Shown here piece after piece: positions 25,791 to 33,897 of a stretch of 34,397 nt of DNA. How positions within the stretch are numbered: the first letter of the stretch is position 1; each line of letters starts with the position of its first letter. Source of the stretch: CAZQXD01 sp964597315 (GTDB lineage: Bacteria; Pseudomonadota; Gammaproteobacteria; Competibacterales; Competibacteraceae); the NCBI GenBank assembly GCA_964597315.1, contig CAZQXD010000043.1, positions 1-34,397 on the forward strand. The letters run 5' to 3'. Made by a program: the position numbers and the translations under genes. The notes under the pieces were generated by a model, which worked only from the letters and a program-made list of their open reading frames with translations, searched no databases and was not told where the DNA came from.

Positions 25791-28700
25791 TGGGCCTCCT
25801 CGGTGGAGGTGGGGACCAGCCAGCCGGGCAGGGGTAGCGGCTCCGGGGAGGTCGTCGTAAACAGGCTGTAGCGGGCGTTCCCCGAGGCGATCTTGAGTCC
25901 CCCTTGGCTCTGATTGAGCAGCGTCAGCTCGAAACGGCAGTCCCTGGCCCGGATTTTCGAGAGGTGGGCCTGGGCCTCCAAGATGTCGCCGGGCATTGCC
26001 TCGCCTAGGTGATCGAGCCGCAAGCCAGTGGCGAAGAAGCCCCCCGGGCAGTCCCCTTGGGCGCGCAACGCCTTCTGGCAGGTTCGTTCCAGCAGGGTCG
26101 CGGCATGGGAGAAGTAGATGTTGCCGACGAAATTCGAGTGGGTTTCGTCGGTTTCCAGAGTCAGGCGGGCGGCCACCCGTCCGGCGTTCGTCCCAGGGTC
26201 GGGATGCGGGATGATCGCCTCGTCAGGCCCGGACTCCGCCAGGGGGCCTAGGGGAGGGGTGTACGGGCCGACGCCGGACGGGGGCAGACGCGCGGCGATA
26301 AAGTCGGCGAAGAAGGTCGGAAACGGCTCCACCGTAACGTGACCGTCGGGGACCACAGCGACCCAGGTCAGACGCTGGACACCCTGAGCGACGATGCGCT
26401 GGGGTGTGCCGTCCGGGCCGGTCTCGGCCCACTGGAAGCCCAGTTCGAAGGTGGACGGCTGGCTGGTCAACACCCGTTCCAGCCAGACCCAGGCCCGCAG
26501 ATTGGCGGAAAACGGCACCGGTCCCGGGACCCGTATCCGGGTGCCGTTGGTTACCATTCCCATGCCCCCCTCGCTGAAGGCCCGGACCAGCAGGGGACGG
26601 ATAGGAGACATGGCCTCCTCCCGCAAGGCGCCCATCCAGGCGAAGAACACCGAAGCGGTGGGGCTTTTTAGGGGCGGCAGCGCCTCCTTGAAAGTCATCT
26701 CGATGGCACGGGAATAATGAGTGACGGGCTGGACTCCCGGCCCCGCGCCCGGCTGCGCCAGGGCAATCGCCGTGGGACCCGCCAGGAGCAGTTCGAGTAC
26801 ACCGGCGGCGATTGTCCCCCCGGCGTCGAGGCGGAATCGGGGCGCGGTATCCCGGATGCCGACAAACGTCACCCCGGCGTCGGCGGTCCCAGCCTTAATG
26901 AGCGCCTCGTGAATCGCCCAGACTAAAGCCCCCGCCCGATCTCGGTCGTTCAGGGCGGTGCTCAGCTCCTGCCACAGCGCGGTCCGGGAGGCCGGCAACA
27001 ACTCGTTCCAGGGGCGGGAGGTTTGGCCGATTCGCTGCAGATCGCAGCCCACCCGCCCCGGTCCGCATAGGGTCAGCAGCCAGGCGGCGTCGTGGGCGAT
27101 GGATACCCCCTGTTCCGGTCGGTCGGTTCGTCGGGGGGCGCCCTCGGCGCTCCAGTTCAGCACCGGGCCGGAAAGACCAAGCTGCCCGGCAATCTGGGCC
27201 GTTGCGGCGATCCGCCGGGTGGCTTGGTCGCTGTCTTCGAGGTGACCCAGGACCACGCTCAGATCCGCCAGTTCCGGCTGCCCAGCCACCCAATGGTCTA
27301 GGGCCGCCCGATCCGCAGCCAGAGGGGCGAGCAGGGCATGGGCGTCGGGCCGTCCGGCCAGATGTTCGACGATGCTTACCCGATAGCCCTCGTAGCGGGC
27401 CACCGGGGCGTCATCGGCGTCGTTCCAGGCCCGCACTCGGGCCACGTAGCCGGTGTCGGTGCGTTCGACGATCTCCGCCTCGACCCGAGTCGCCCCGGCT
27501 TCCCAAGCCGCTGGGTAGAACACCGTCTCGTCAATGCCCACTGGCAGGCATAGATCCCGGGGCACCAGCACCTGCACGGTTTGCAGCAGGGCGTCGAGGA
27601 AAAAGGCATCTGGCACCGGGGCGTGGGGTTTAGAACACGCCCGGCGCACTCTGAACCGGCCCCGGCGGTGTATAGCATCGTCGAGGTTCAGTGCCAGCAG
27701 GGCTTCGATGCGCTGGAAGCGGCGTCCCTGAAACAAGATGGCGTCGTAGAGCCGGGGGCCCACATGGGAGGGGACCTCGCGCCAGCCAGACTGGGGTCCA
27801 CCGGCCGGGCTGGACTCCGGGGCGTCGGCCTGGGGTCCGCCGAGTTGGCAGCGGACGGCAAAAGCCGGGTTCGCCCAGGCGCTGCCCGGAGTGCCGACCC
27901 GCCCCGTCCAGTCCCGAGTCGGGCCGCGCCGGACGTCCACCTCAATGACGGTATCCTCTCGCCGGGTCGCGGCGATGGGACGGGTGATCTTCAGATCCAG
28001 GAATCGGGTGACGACGCCCGCTCCCGCCAGCAGCCGGGCGCCGGCGCCGATGGCGGTTAGGGCCTGAACGGTGGCGAACAGCGGTGTGCCCCGAAAAACG
28101 TGGTCGCCCAGCCAGTCGTCCCGCCGGGGATTCAGCGACGGCCGGGACACCAGGACCCGACCCGGTTCGTGGACCACCCGTGGGTCCATGTAAGGCAGGT
28201 CGGAAGGCTGATCGCTGCCCCGGGCCTGTCGCCAGGTGGCCAGACCCTGCATGGGTGCGGCGACCACCAGTGGCATCGGGACAGCTTCTTGCCCGCAGCA
28301 CTCCAGAAACCAGCGGATGCCCTGGTCGAGGGGAATCGCCGCGATGTTGCGCTGCTCCAGGGTCTCCAGTACCCGGAGTCTGGCGCCCATGCCCACCTCG
28401 GCCCAGACGCTATAGGCGGGACAAGCGATGCGCATCCGGGGATGGGCCTGGCGGAGATCCCCTAAGGTCTGGGCCATGGCCTCGTTGGCCAAGGCATAGC
28501 CGCTATTGCCGCCCATGCCCAAAGCGCCGATGACGGAACCGAAGGCCACGCAGAGCTTCAGCTTCCCCGGCTCCACAGCCGCCAGTAGATGGTCCAGACC
28601 TCCCACTTTGACGGCATACTCCCGCTCCAGCACCGCCGCATCCAGTCGGGCCGCCAGGGCCGGATGGTTCACGCCGGCGCCGTGTACGAGACCGGCGATG

Positions 28701-31700
28701 TCATGGGTTCCCAGCCGGTCCTTGCCCCGTTCCAGCGTGGCCCGCACCGAATCCCGGTCGGTCACGTCGCATTGCAGGTAGACTGCCTCCAGTCCCTCGG
28801 CCGCAAACCGCTCCAGGGTGTGTTTCACGTCCGCGCCGGGAGCCTGTTCCGAGGAGGCGCCGAGCAGCAGGGCCCGTGCCCGGGTGGCGCGCAGCAAGGC
28901 AAGGGTACACTCGGCGGTGATGCCCTTGGCCCCGCCAGAGACGAGTACCACATCGCCGGGGACGAGGGGGATGGCGGAGGCTGCCGACGGCTCCCAGGGG
29001 TCCAGGGCCATGCCCCGGACACTACCGTCCGCCCTCAACCCCAGTAACCGCACCCCGGGATCGGTCGCCGCCAGGGCCGACGGGGTGAGGTCCGCATCGG
29101 CTTCGGCCTCCACCGCCAGGATCGGCAGCTCGGGCAGTTCCAGGGACAGACTCTGGGCAAAGCCGAATACCGGGGCCAGTCCGGGACGGGTGACCATAAC
29201 CAGTGACCCGATACCGGCGCCGATCCAGGCTCCCAGTCGGGCGAACAGGGTACTCACCTGCTCGGGGTCGGCCCGGTCTCCAGGTAGCACGATCAGCCGC
29301 TCCGGCGGGTGGCCGGGGATCCGGCCATCCGGGGTCCGGCCATCCGGGGTCCGGCCATCCGGGGTCCGGCCATCCGGGATCCGGCCATCCGGGGTCCGGC
29401 CATCCGGGGTCCGAACCCCGGTGTCGAGCCGCACCCGCGCTCCCGCCTCTAGTAGCCGCCCGGCAAGGCGTCCGGCCTCCCCGCGCTGATCGGGCGCGTG
29501 CAGGATCACCATGGGTTCCAAGGGGGTCCGTGGCGACGCCAGCCTGGCCTCCCGCCAGCTACGCTGATAGCCGAGGACGGGCAGCTCCCCAGGCATCGGC
29601 CAGGTGACCGCTGGGGTTGGGACGCTGGTCTTATCTCGGGCCGGTCCCATGGTGGGCGGCTGCTCCCATATCGCAGCGGCGGCAATGTCGCGGATGGAGG
29701 TGTCGGCCAGGGCCAGATGGGTTGGCAATTGAATATTGCGGGTCCGAAGTTCGGCCTGGACTTCGGCAAGCTTGATGGAATCCAGGTTGAGATCTCGGCC
29801 CGGACGGGCGTTCGGAGCGATCATCTCCAGGCCGTAGCCGGTTTCCCGGGCCAGCAGTTCACGGATAATGGCTTCGACGCCCGCCGCGCCGGGAACATCG
29901 GGCAAGGGAGGCTCGGCGGCGGACGGGGTCGCCCCATCCGGCTTCTTGGGTTCGGAAGGCTCGAACCACGCCGGATTCGAGGTGTTCTCTCCCTGGGAAC
30001 AGGGGTTTTCGATAAAGATTCGCTCCCTGGCCGGGACGAAGGGCCGCCAGTAACGATCCTGGTAGAAGGCGTTCCAATCGAGGGCGGCGCCGGCCACGAA
30101 GAGCTGGGCGATGGCCCCGCAGAACCGGACGTCGGCGCCGCCCGCCCCGGGTTCCAGGGCACAGATAGGCAACTCGCTGCCCAAGGAGCGTCGCGCCAAT
30201 CCGCTCAGCACGGCGCCGGGGCCGACCTCCACCAGAATATCGCTGAAGGCCGCGAGGGCGCCGACCGCCTCACGAAACCGCACCGGCCCGGTGATTTGTT
30301 CGGCGAGATAGGCAAACGGGTCGAAGTCCTGGGGCGCGGGGCCGCCGTGGACGCCGGACACGAAGGGCAGGTCGGTGTGGCGCGATTCCCCCCGGATGGC
30401 GGCGACCCGCCCCAGGGCCTCGCCGGCGGCGGTCATGTGGCGGCTGTGGAAGGCGTTGGAAACGTTTAGGGCCAGCGTCTCCACCCCCTGGACCTGGGCT
30501 AGCCCGTCGATGGCGGCGAGCGCCTCGGGTTCGCCCGCCACCACCACCTGATCGGGGGCGTTGTCGTTGGCGACCACGGCGTAGCCGGTGGCCTTCGCCA
30601 CTATCCCCTGGGCTGTCTCCAGGTCACATTGGAGCGCCAGCATACCTCCCAGACTGTCCCCGGCGGCGCAGGCCTCGGCGCGGATACGGACGATGTCCAT
30701 GGCCTCGGCCTCCGACAGCAGATGGGCGGCTACCAGGGCGGTGATTTCCCCCAGGCTGTGGCCGGCCACCGCGTTCGGAGTGATGCCCACCTGGCGCAGC
30801 CACTGGAGCCACTGAAGGCTGGTCATGACGATGGCGGGCTGGGCGATCCGGGTGTGGCGCAGTTCGGCATCCCAGCGTGCCGTCACGGCGGGGGAATCCG
30901 CCCGCTCGATGGGCAGGTCCGTGTACCCGGACAGCCCCGCCGGGCCAAGCTCGGCAAACTGCCTGTCCCAGCGGGCTTTCCGGGTGGCGGCCCAGCCTGA
31001 ACGCTGGGCCAGCCGCGACCCCATGCCGACGAATTGTGCGCCCTGTCCTGGGAACAACAGGCCGACCCGCAACTGGGGTCGCGCCCGGCCTAGCCAGGCG
31101 CCGGGCGGCGCGGCAGGGAGATCGTCCTCGGCGGTTTCCAAGACCTGGGCCAGGGCCGACAGCCGCCCCCGCAACTCGTCTACGCTCCCTGCCACCACGG
31201 CGGCCCGTAGCGGGCTGGCCTTGTCTTTTTGGGCGACGGCGACGGCCAGGTCCACCAGTTCCCCTTCGGCCATGCCGTCGGATAGCTCCAGCAGGGTCGC
31301 GACCTCGGTGCGCAAGGCGGGGAGGTCGGTGGCGCTGGCCACGAACAACTCGGCGTCCTGGGCCGAGGCCAGCAGGGTGGCGGCATCGCGGCTGGTCATG
31401 GGGCGTTTGGGGATACCCTCCCCAGTGACGGCGAGGTGGCAGTTGATGCCCCCGAAACCGGCCCCGGAAACCCCGGCCCGCAGGCCCGTGTCCGGGGGCA
31501 GGCAGCGGCCCTGGGACAGGGGATAGAGGTTTGCCCCTGGCGTGGCGAAGGCCGCAGCCGGTGCGTCGGGACCCGCCATGGGGGGCAATACCCGTTGGTT
31601 GACCCCCAGCACGGCTTTGATCAGCCCCGCCGCCCCGGCCGCCGCCTTGGTGTGGCCGATGAGGGTCTTGACCGAGGTGAGGCCGGTGCGTCGCAGATCC

Positions 31701-32806
31701 GACCGCCGACCGCCGCCCGTCACCTCCAGAAAGCCCAGCAGTTCCTCTCGATCCCCCACGGCGGTGCCCGTACCGTGGCCCTCAATGAAGTCGAGGGTGT
31801 CGGGGCCGAAGCCGCAGTGCTGGTAGCAACGGCGCATGGCCAGGGCCTGACCGCCTGCCTTGGGTGCGGTGATGCCACCGCGACCGTCCGAAGAGATACC
31901 CCAACCGGCGATCCGCGCCCAGGGCTTCAGGCCGTGCCGGGCGGCGTCAGGACCGCGCATAAGCACCAGCATGCCGCAGCCCTCGCCGGGGATAAAGCCC
32001 GTCGCCTTGCGGTCATAGACGCGCATGGGACCGGTGCTGAGCGCCCCGGTACGGGCAAAGCCGACCATTTCCAGGGGATCGAGGCTGATATCCACTCCCC
32101 CGGCCACCGCCATGTCGAGACGGCTGGTCTCCAGAGCCTCGCAGGCCGCGCTCACCGCCAGCAGTGATGAGGCGCAGGCCCCATCCACCACGTAGCCGCC
32201 GCCATTGAAATCGAGGACATTGCAGATCCTGCCCGCGATGACGTTGGACAACGCGCCCGCCAGGGTGTCCTCGTTGGGGGGCGGAAAAGCGCTCTTGAAA
32301 CGCTGTTCGATTTCCTGGATCAGTGGGGCGAGTGCCGAACCCGACAGCCCCGCCTCCTTGGCTCCGTCCAAGATTGCCTGACGCACGAAGGGCCAGCGTA
32401 GGCGCAGGAGGTTGGCCCGGGATACTTCCCCGGTAAGGGAATTGCCCAGTATCACGCCGATGCGGTCGCGCCCGACGGCATCGAGATCCACCCCGGCATT
32501 TTTAATAGCCTGAAGGGCGGTGGTGAGCGCAAGCCAGTGGACTGGATCGGTGGCCTCGAAGGCCGCCTTGGGGACCCGGTGGGTCTTCCAATCGAACTTG
32601 AAGCCGTCGATAACGGCGGCCTGTTTGACGTAGGTACTGTCCCGATCTCGTGGGTTTTCGGAGCCGTATTCGTGCAACGGCAAGCGTTGCCGTGGAAACC
32701 GCCTGAAGCTGCGGCGAGATGTCAAAATGGCTTCCCAAAACTCCCTATGATCGCCGGCTCCCGGATAGACGGTGGCTACGCCGACGACGACTATCTCCGG
32801 GGGCAT
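25787..32806 (-). CDS. Enediyne-type (PKSE-like) iterative type I polyketide synthase with fused hot-dog domains, 2339 aa
   Basis: A cytoplasmic megasynthase; iterative PKSs of this order build linear polyenes from malonyl units. KS: residues 1-460, active-site DGACASS (Cys211), HGTGT (His344), GHTKAAAG (His385). AT: about 578-910, FPGQGAQ, GHSLGE (Ser684), NAFHSRH (His787). ACP: about 975-1048, one copy, DLNLDS (Ser1010). A (RTPDG)n linker spans about 1132-1164. KR: about 1285-1510, SGGAKGI (1290), Lys1400, Ser1424, Tyr1437, Asn1441. DH: about 1565-1815, WLGDHVFRG (His1569) and FFLDALLQT (Asp1738). PPTase-like: about 1895-2010, VGCDLQRI (Asp1922), WAIHEALIK (Glu1967, Lys1971). Two hot-dog domains: about 2034-2155 and 2210-2318, the second with NFVGNIYFSHA, the signature of enediyne thioesterases. 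No ER or methyltransferase domain. First operon gene; start ATG at 32806 without a clear ribosome site. An enediyne-like class is well supported; the product is unknown. Confidence 0.9.
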   Translation of the reverse strand: MPPEIVVVGVATVYPGAGDHREFWEAILTSRRSFRRFPRQRLPLHEYGSENPRDRDSTYVKQAAVIDGFKFDWKTHRVPKAAFEATDPVHWLALTTALQAIKNAGVDLDAVGRDRIGVILGNSLTGEVSRANLLRLRWPFVRQAILDGAKEAGLSGSALAPLIQEIEQRFKSAFPPPNEDTLAGALSNVIAGRICNVLDFNGGGYVVDGACASSLLAVSAACEALETSRLDMAVAGGVDISLDPLEMVGFARTGALSTGPMRVYDRKATGFIPGEGCGMLVLMRGPDAARHGLKPWARIAGWGISSDGRGGITAPKAGGQALAMRRCYQHCGFGPDTLDFIEGHGTGTAVGDREELLGFLEVTGGGRRSDLRRTGLTSVKTLIGHTKAAAGAAGLIKAVLGVNQRVLPPMAGPDAPAAAFATPGANLYPLSQGRCLPPDTGLRAGVSGAGFGGINCHLAVTGEGIPKRPMTSRDAATLLASAQDAELFVASATDLPALRTEVATLLELSDGMAEGELVDLAVAVAQKDKASPLRAAVVAGSVDELRGRLSALAQVLETAEDDLPAAPPGAWLGRARPQLRVGLLFPGQGAQFVGMGSRLAQRSGWAATRKARWDRQFAELGPAGLSGYTDLPIERADSPAVTARWDAELRHTRIAQPAIVMTSLQWLQWLRQVGITPNAVAGHSLGEITALVAAHLLSEAEAMDIVRIRAEACAAGDSLGGMLALQCDLETAQGIVAKATGYAVVANDNAPDQVVVAGEPEALAAIDGLAQVQGVETLALNVSNAFHSRHMTAAGEALGRVAAIRGESRHTDLPFVSGVHGGPAPQDFDPFAYLAEQITGPVRFREAVGALAAFSDILVEVGPGAVLSGLARRSLGSELPICALEPGAGGADVRFCGAIAQLFVAGAALDWNAFYQDRYWRPFVPARERIFIENPCSQGENTSNPAWFEPSEPKKPDGATPSAAEPPLPDVPGAAGVEAIIRELLARETGYGLEMIAPNARPGRDLNLDSIKLAEVQAELRTRNIQLPTHLALADTSIRDIAAAAIWEQPPTMGPARDKTSVPTPAVTWPMPGELPVLGYQRSWREARLASPRTPLEPMVILHAPDQRGEAGRLAGRLLEAGARVRLDTGVRTPDGRTPDGRIPDGRTPDGRTPDGRTPDGRIPGHPPERLIVLPGDRADPEQVSTLFARLGAWIGAGIGSLVMVTRPGLAPVFGFAQSLSLELPELPILAVEAEADADLTPSALAATDPGVRLLGLRADGSVRGMALDPWEPSAASAIPLVPGDVVLVSGGAKGITAECTLALLRATRARALLLGASSEQAPGADVKHTLERFAAEGLEAVYLQCDVTDRDSVRATLERGKDRLGTHDIAGLVHGAGVNHPALAARLDAAVLEREYAVKVGGLDHLLAAVEPGKLKLCVAFGSVIGALGMGGNSGYALANEAMAQTLGDLRQAHPRMRIACPAYSVWAEVGMGARLRVLETLEQRNIAAIPLDQGIRWFLECCGQEAVPMPLVVAAPMQGLATWRQARGSDQPSDLPYMDPRVVHEPGRVLVSRPSLNPRRDDWLGDHVFRGTPLFATVQALTAIGAGARLLAGAGVVTRFLDLKITRPIAATRREDTVIEVDVRRGPTRDWTGRVGTPGSAWANPAFAVRCQLGGPQADAPESSPAGGPQSGWREVPSHVGPRLYDAILFQGRRFQRIEALLALNLDDAIHRRGRFRVRRACSKPHAPVPDAFFLDALLQTVQVLVPRDLCLPVGIDETVFYPAAWEAGATRVEAEIVERTDTGYVARVRAWNDADDAPVARYEGYRVSIVEHLAGRPDAHALLAPLAADRAALDHWVAGQPELADLSVVLGHLEDSDQATRRIAATAQIAGQLGLSGPVLNWSAEGAPRRTDRPEQGVSIAHDAAWLLTLCGPGRVGCDLQRIGQTSRPWNELLPASRTALWQELSTALNDRDRAGALVWAIHEALIKAGTADAGVTFVGIRDTAPRFRLDAGGTIAAGVLELLLAGPTAIALAQPGAGPGVQPVTHYSRAIEMTFKEALPPLKSPTASVFFAWMGALREEAMSPIRPLLVRAFSEGGMGMVTNGTRIRVPGPVPFSANLRAWVWLERVLTSQPSTFELGFQWAETGPDGTPQRIVAQGVQRLTWVAVVPDGHVTVEPFPTFFADFIAARLPPSGVGPYTPPLGPLAESGPDEAIIPHPDPGTNAGRVAARLTLETDETHSNFVGNIYFSHAATLLERTCQKALRAQGDCPGGFFATGLRLDHLGEAMPGDILEAQAHLSKIRARDCRFELTLLNQSQGGLKIASGNARYSLFTTTSPEPLPLPGWLVPTSTEEAQ
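29321..29410. repeat. Six tandem 15-bp repeats in the PKS inter-domain linker
   Basis: Six contiguous units of CCGGCCATCCGGGGT (one carries GAT at its end instead of GGT), with degenerate partial units on both sides. They encode (R-T/I-P-D-G)n between ACP and KR. The 15-base period keeps the reading frame, so slippage would change linker length by 5 residues at a time. Confidence 0.95.
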
Positions 32807-32963
32807 GGATGGTTTTCTAACGGTCTAGGGTATTGGGTCTGGATTGCGGATGCGCCACGGCAGTCCAGGGTCGATAGGAGTATGGCTAAATGTCCGGCAT
32901 TCATTTTTAAAATACAAACAGTTATCTATAAACCATTCCATGGTGAACAAGGTCGACAGCGTC

Positions 32964-32994
32964 CCCGAAACGGTCCGGGGGAACCGTTTTCCGG
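32964..32994. repeat. Imperfect inverted repeat
   Basis: CCCGAAACGGT and ACCGTTTTCCGGG form an imperfect stem with a short loop, between the PEP-CTERM gene and the PKS gene. It could be an operator or part of a leader structure; nothing identifies a regulator. Confidence 0.3.
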
Positions 32995-33084
32995 GCGCAC
33001 TCGACGAGGTGAGTTCGCAGCCAAGAGGACTGCGGGAGGCAGGCTCGGCTCGAGGCTTCGGCTTGGGATTACGTCACCCTAAGC

Positions 33085-33105
33085 CCCGGACCGGATCGGT
33101 CCGGG
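33085..33105 (-). terminator. Hairpin downstream of the PEP-CTERM gene
   Basis: A perfect 9-bp stem (CCCGGACCG / CGGTCCGGG) with a 3-base loop, starting about 30 bases past the stop of the PEP-CTERM gene. No T-tract follows on the minus strand, so termination by this hairpin alone is uncertain, but its position suits a transcription boundary between that gene and the PKS operon. Confidence 0.45.
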
Positions 33106-33135
33106 AGGGTACACCCAAATCAGAATGGACTCGAA

Positions 33136-33897
33136 TCAGATAGCCTTCGCGGCGCGGCGGCGGCGCACGGCCAATCCGCCCAATAGACCGGCCAGGGTCA
33201 AGGTGAGGGTGGCTGGCTCGGGTACCCCCACCGTGGGGGGATTAGAGTTGAAGCCGATGGGTTGGTTTTCCGCCGTAAGATTCGGCGCATCGTTGAAGGT
33301 GCCGCCATTGACGTTGTACTGGCCCTGGACGATGAACGGGGTAGGCGTATCGAAGAAGAATCCACCGGCGGGGTTTTCGGTGATGCTGATCTGACCGGTC
33401 GATGTCGAAGTCGGGTCCAGGCGCACGGTCATGGCATCACCGGAACTGGTCGTGCCGTTGAACGTCGCCAGTTCCAGGATTGCATCGAAGGTTCCCAGTA
33501 TCGGGTCGCCGGTGATGGCGTCGAAGTTGCCGGGTCGGCCTAGGATTCGGACTTGGAAGTCACCGGGCAAGTTGGCGCTGCCGGTCGGGTTGCCGCTCCC
33601 GTCCTCGAAGGAGACCACGAAATTCGCCGTCAGGGTCTCGACGCCGTCGGCGCCGTCGGCGACATAAGAAATGACGGTGAAGTCCTCGATGAAGAACGTG
33701 TCGACGAAACCGAAACCAGGGATCGCCGCAGGAGAAGGATCGGGTATCAGGGCGACGCCGCTGCCGGTCGGGTATGGGACGGGAGCGGGAGTCTCGATGG
33801 GAACCGCTAAGGCAGTGATGGATGAGGCCGCGAGTCCGATTGCGGCAACGGTGGTGCAAGCCAGCTTGGACAAAGAGTGTGACGTTTGCTGTGGCAT
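33136..33897 (-). CDS. PEP-CTERM sorting domain-containing protein, 253 aa
   Basis: An exported protein with a signal peptide (residues about 1-31, LACTTVAAIGLAASSITALA) and a classic PEP-CTERM tail: VPEPATLTLTLAGLLGGLAV, then RRRRA. In Gram-negatives with the exosortase/EpsH system this tail directs membrane retention, cleavage and delivery to the surface or extracellular matrix. The middle is beta-rich and without a recognised domain. I chose the ATG at 33897 because GGAG lies 9 bases upstream and the signal peptide begins directly after; the frame extends to a TTG at 33957, which would add 20 residues with no ribosome site. It is separated from the PKS operon by 329 bases and a hairpin, so it is probably a neighbour rather than a member. 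It implies an exosortase elsewhere in the genome. Confidence 0.85.
   Translation of the reverse strand: MPQQTSHSLSKLACTTVAAIGLAASSITALAVPIETPAPVPYPTGSGVALIPDPSPAAIPGFGFVDTFFIEDFTVISYVADGADGVETLTANFVVSFEDGSGNPTGSANLPGDFQVRILGRPGNFDAITGDPILGTFDAILELATFNGTTSSGDAMTVRLDPTSTSTGQISITENPAGGFFFDTPTPFIVQGQYNVNGGTFNDAPNLTAENQPIGFNSNPPTVGVPEPATLTLTLAGLLGGLAVRRRRAAKAI

Larger units (their letters stand above)
32807..33135 (-). promoter_or_regulatory. Intergenic region upstream of the PKS operon
   Basis: This 329-base gap probably holds the operon promoter. An AT-rich block at about 32885-32938 stands out from the GC-rich surroundings; on the minus strand it contains TTTATAGATAAC and TGTATTTTAAA, possible -10-like elements, but no convincing -35 partner. 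Two inverted repeats lie further upstream (32964-32994 and 33085-33105). A short open frame (32825-32941, 38 codons) lies in frame with the PKS but ends in TAG seven codons before its ATG. Confidence 0.3.

Noticed and set aside
29321..29410. CRISPR array
   Set aside because: The 15-base units are contiguous without spacers and lie in frame within a coding region.
25787..32806. PUFA synthase or modular actinomycete-type PKS
   Set aside because: There is a single ACP rather than the ACP array of PUFA synthases, the PPTase is fused in, and the order KS-AT-ACP-KR-DH with a following hot-dog thioesterase matches the enediyne type better.
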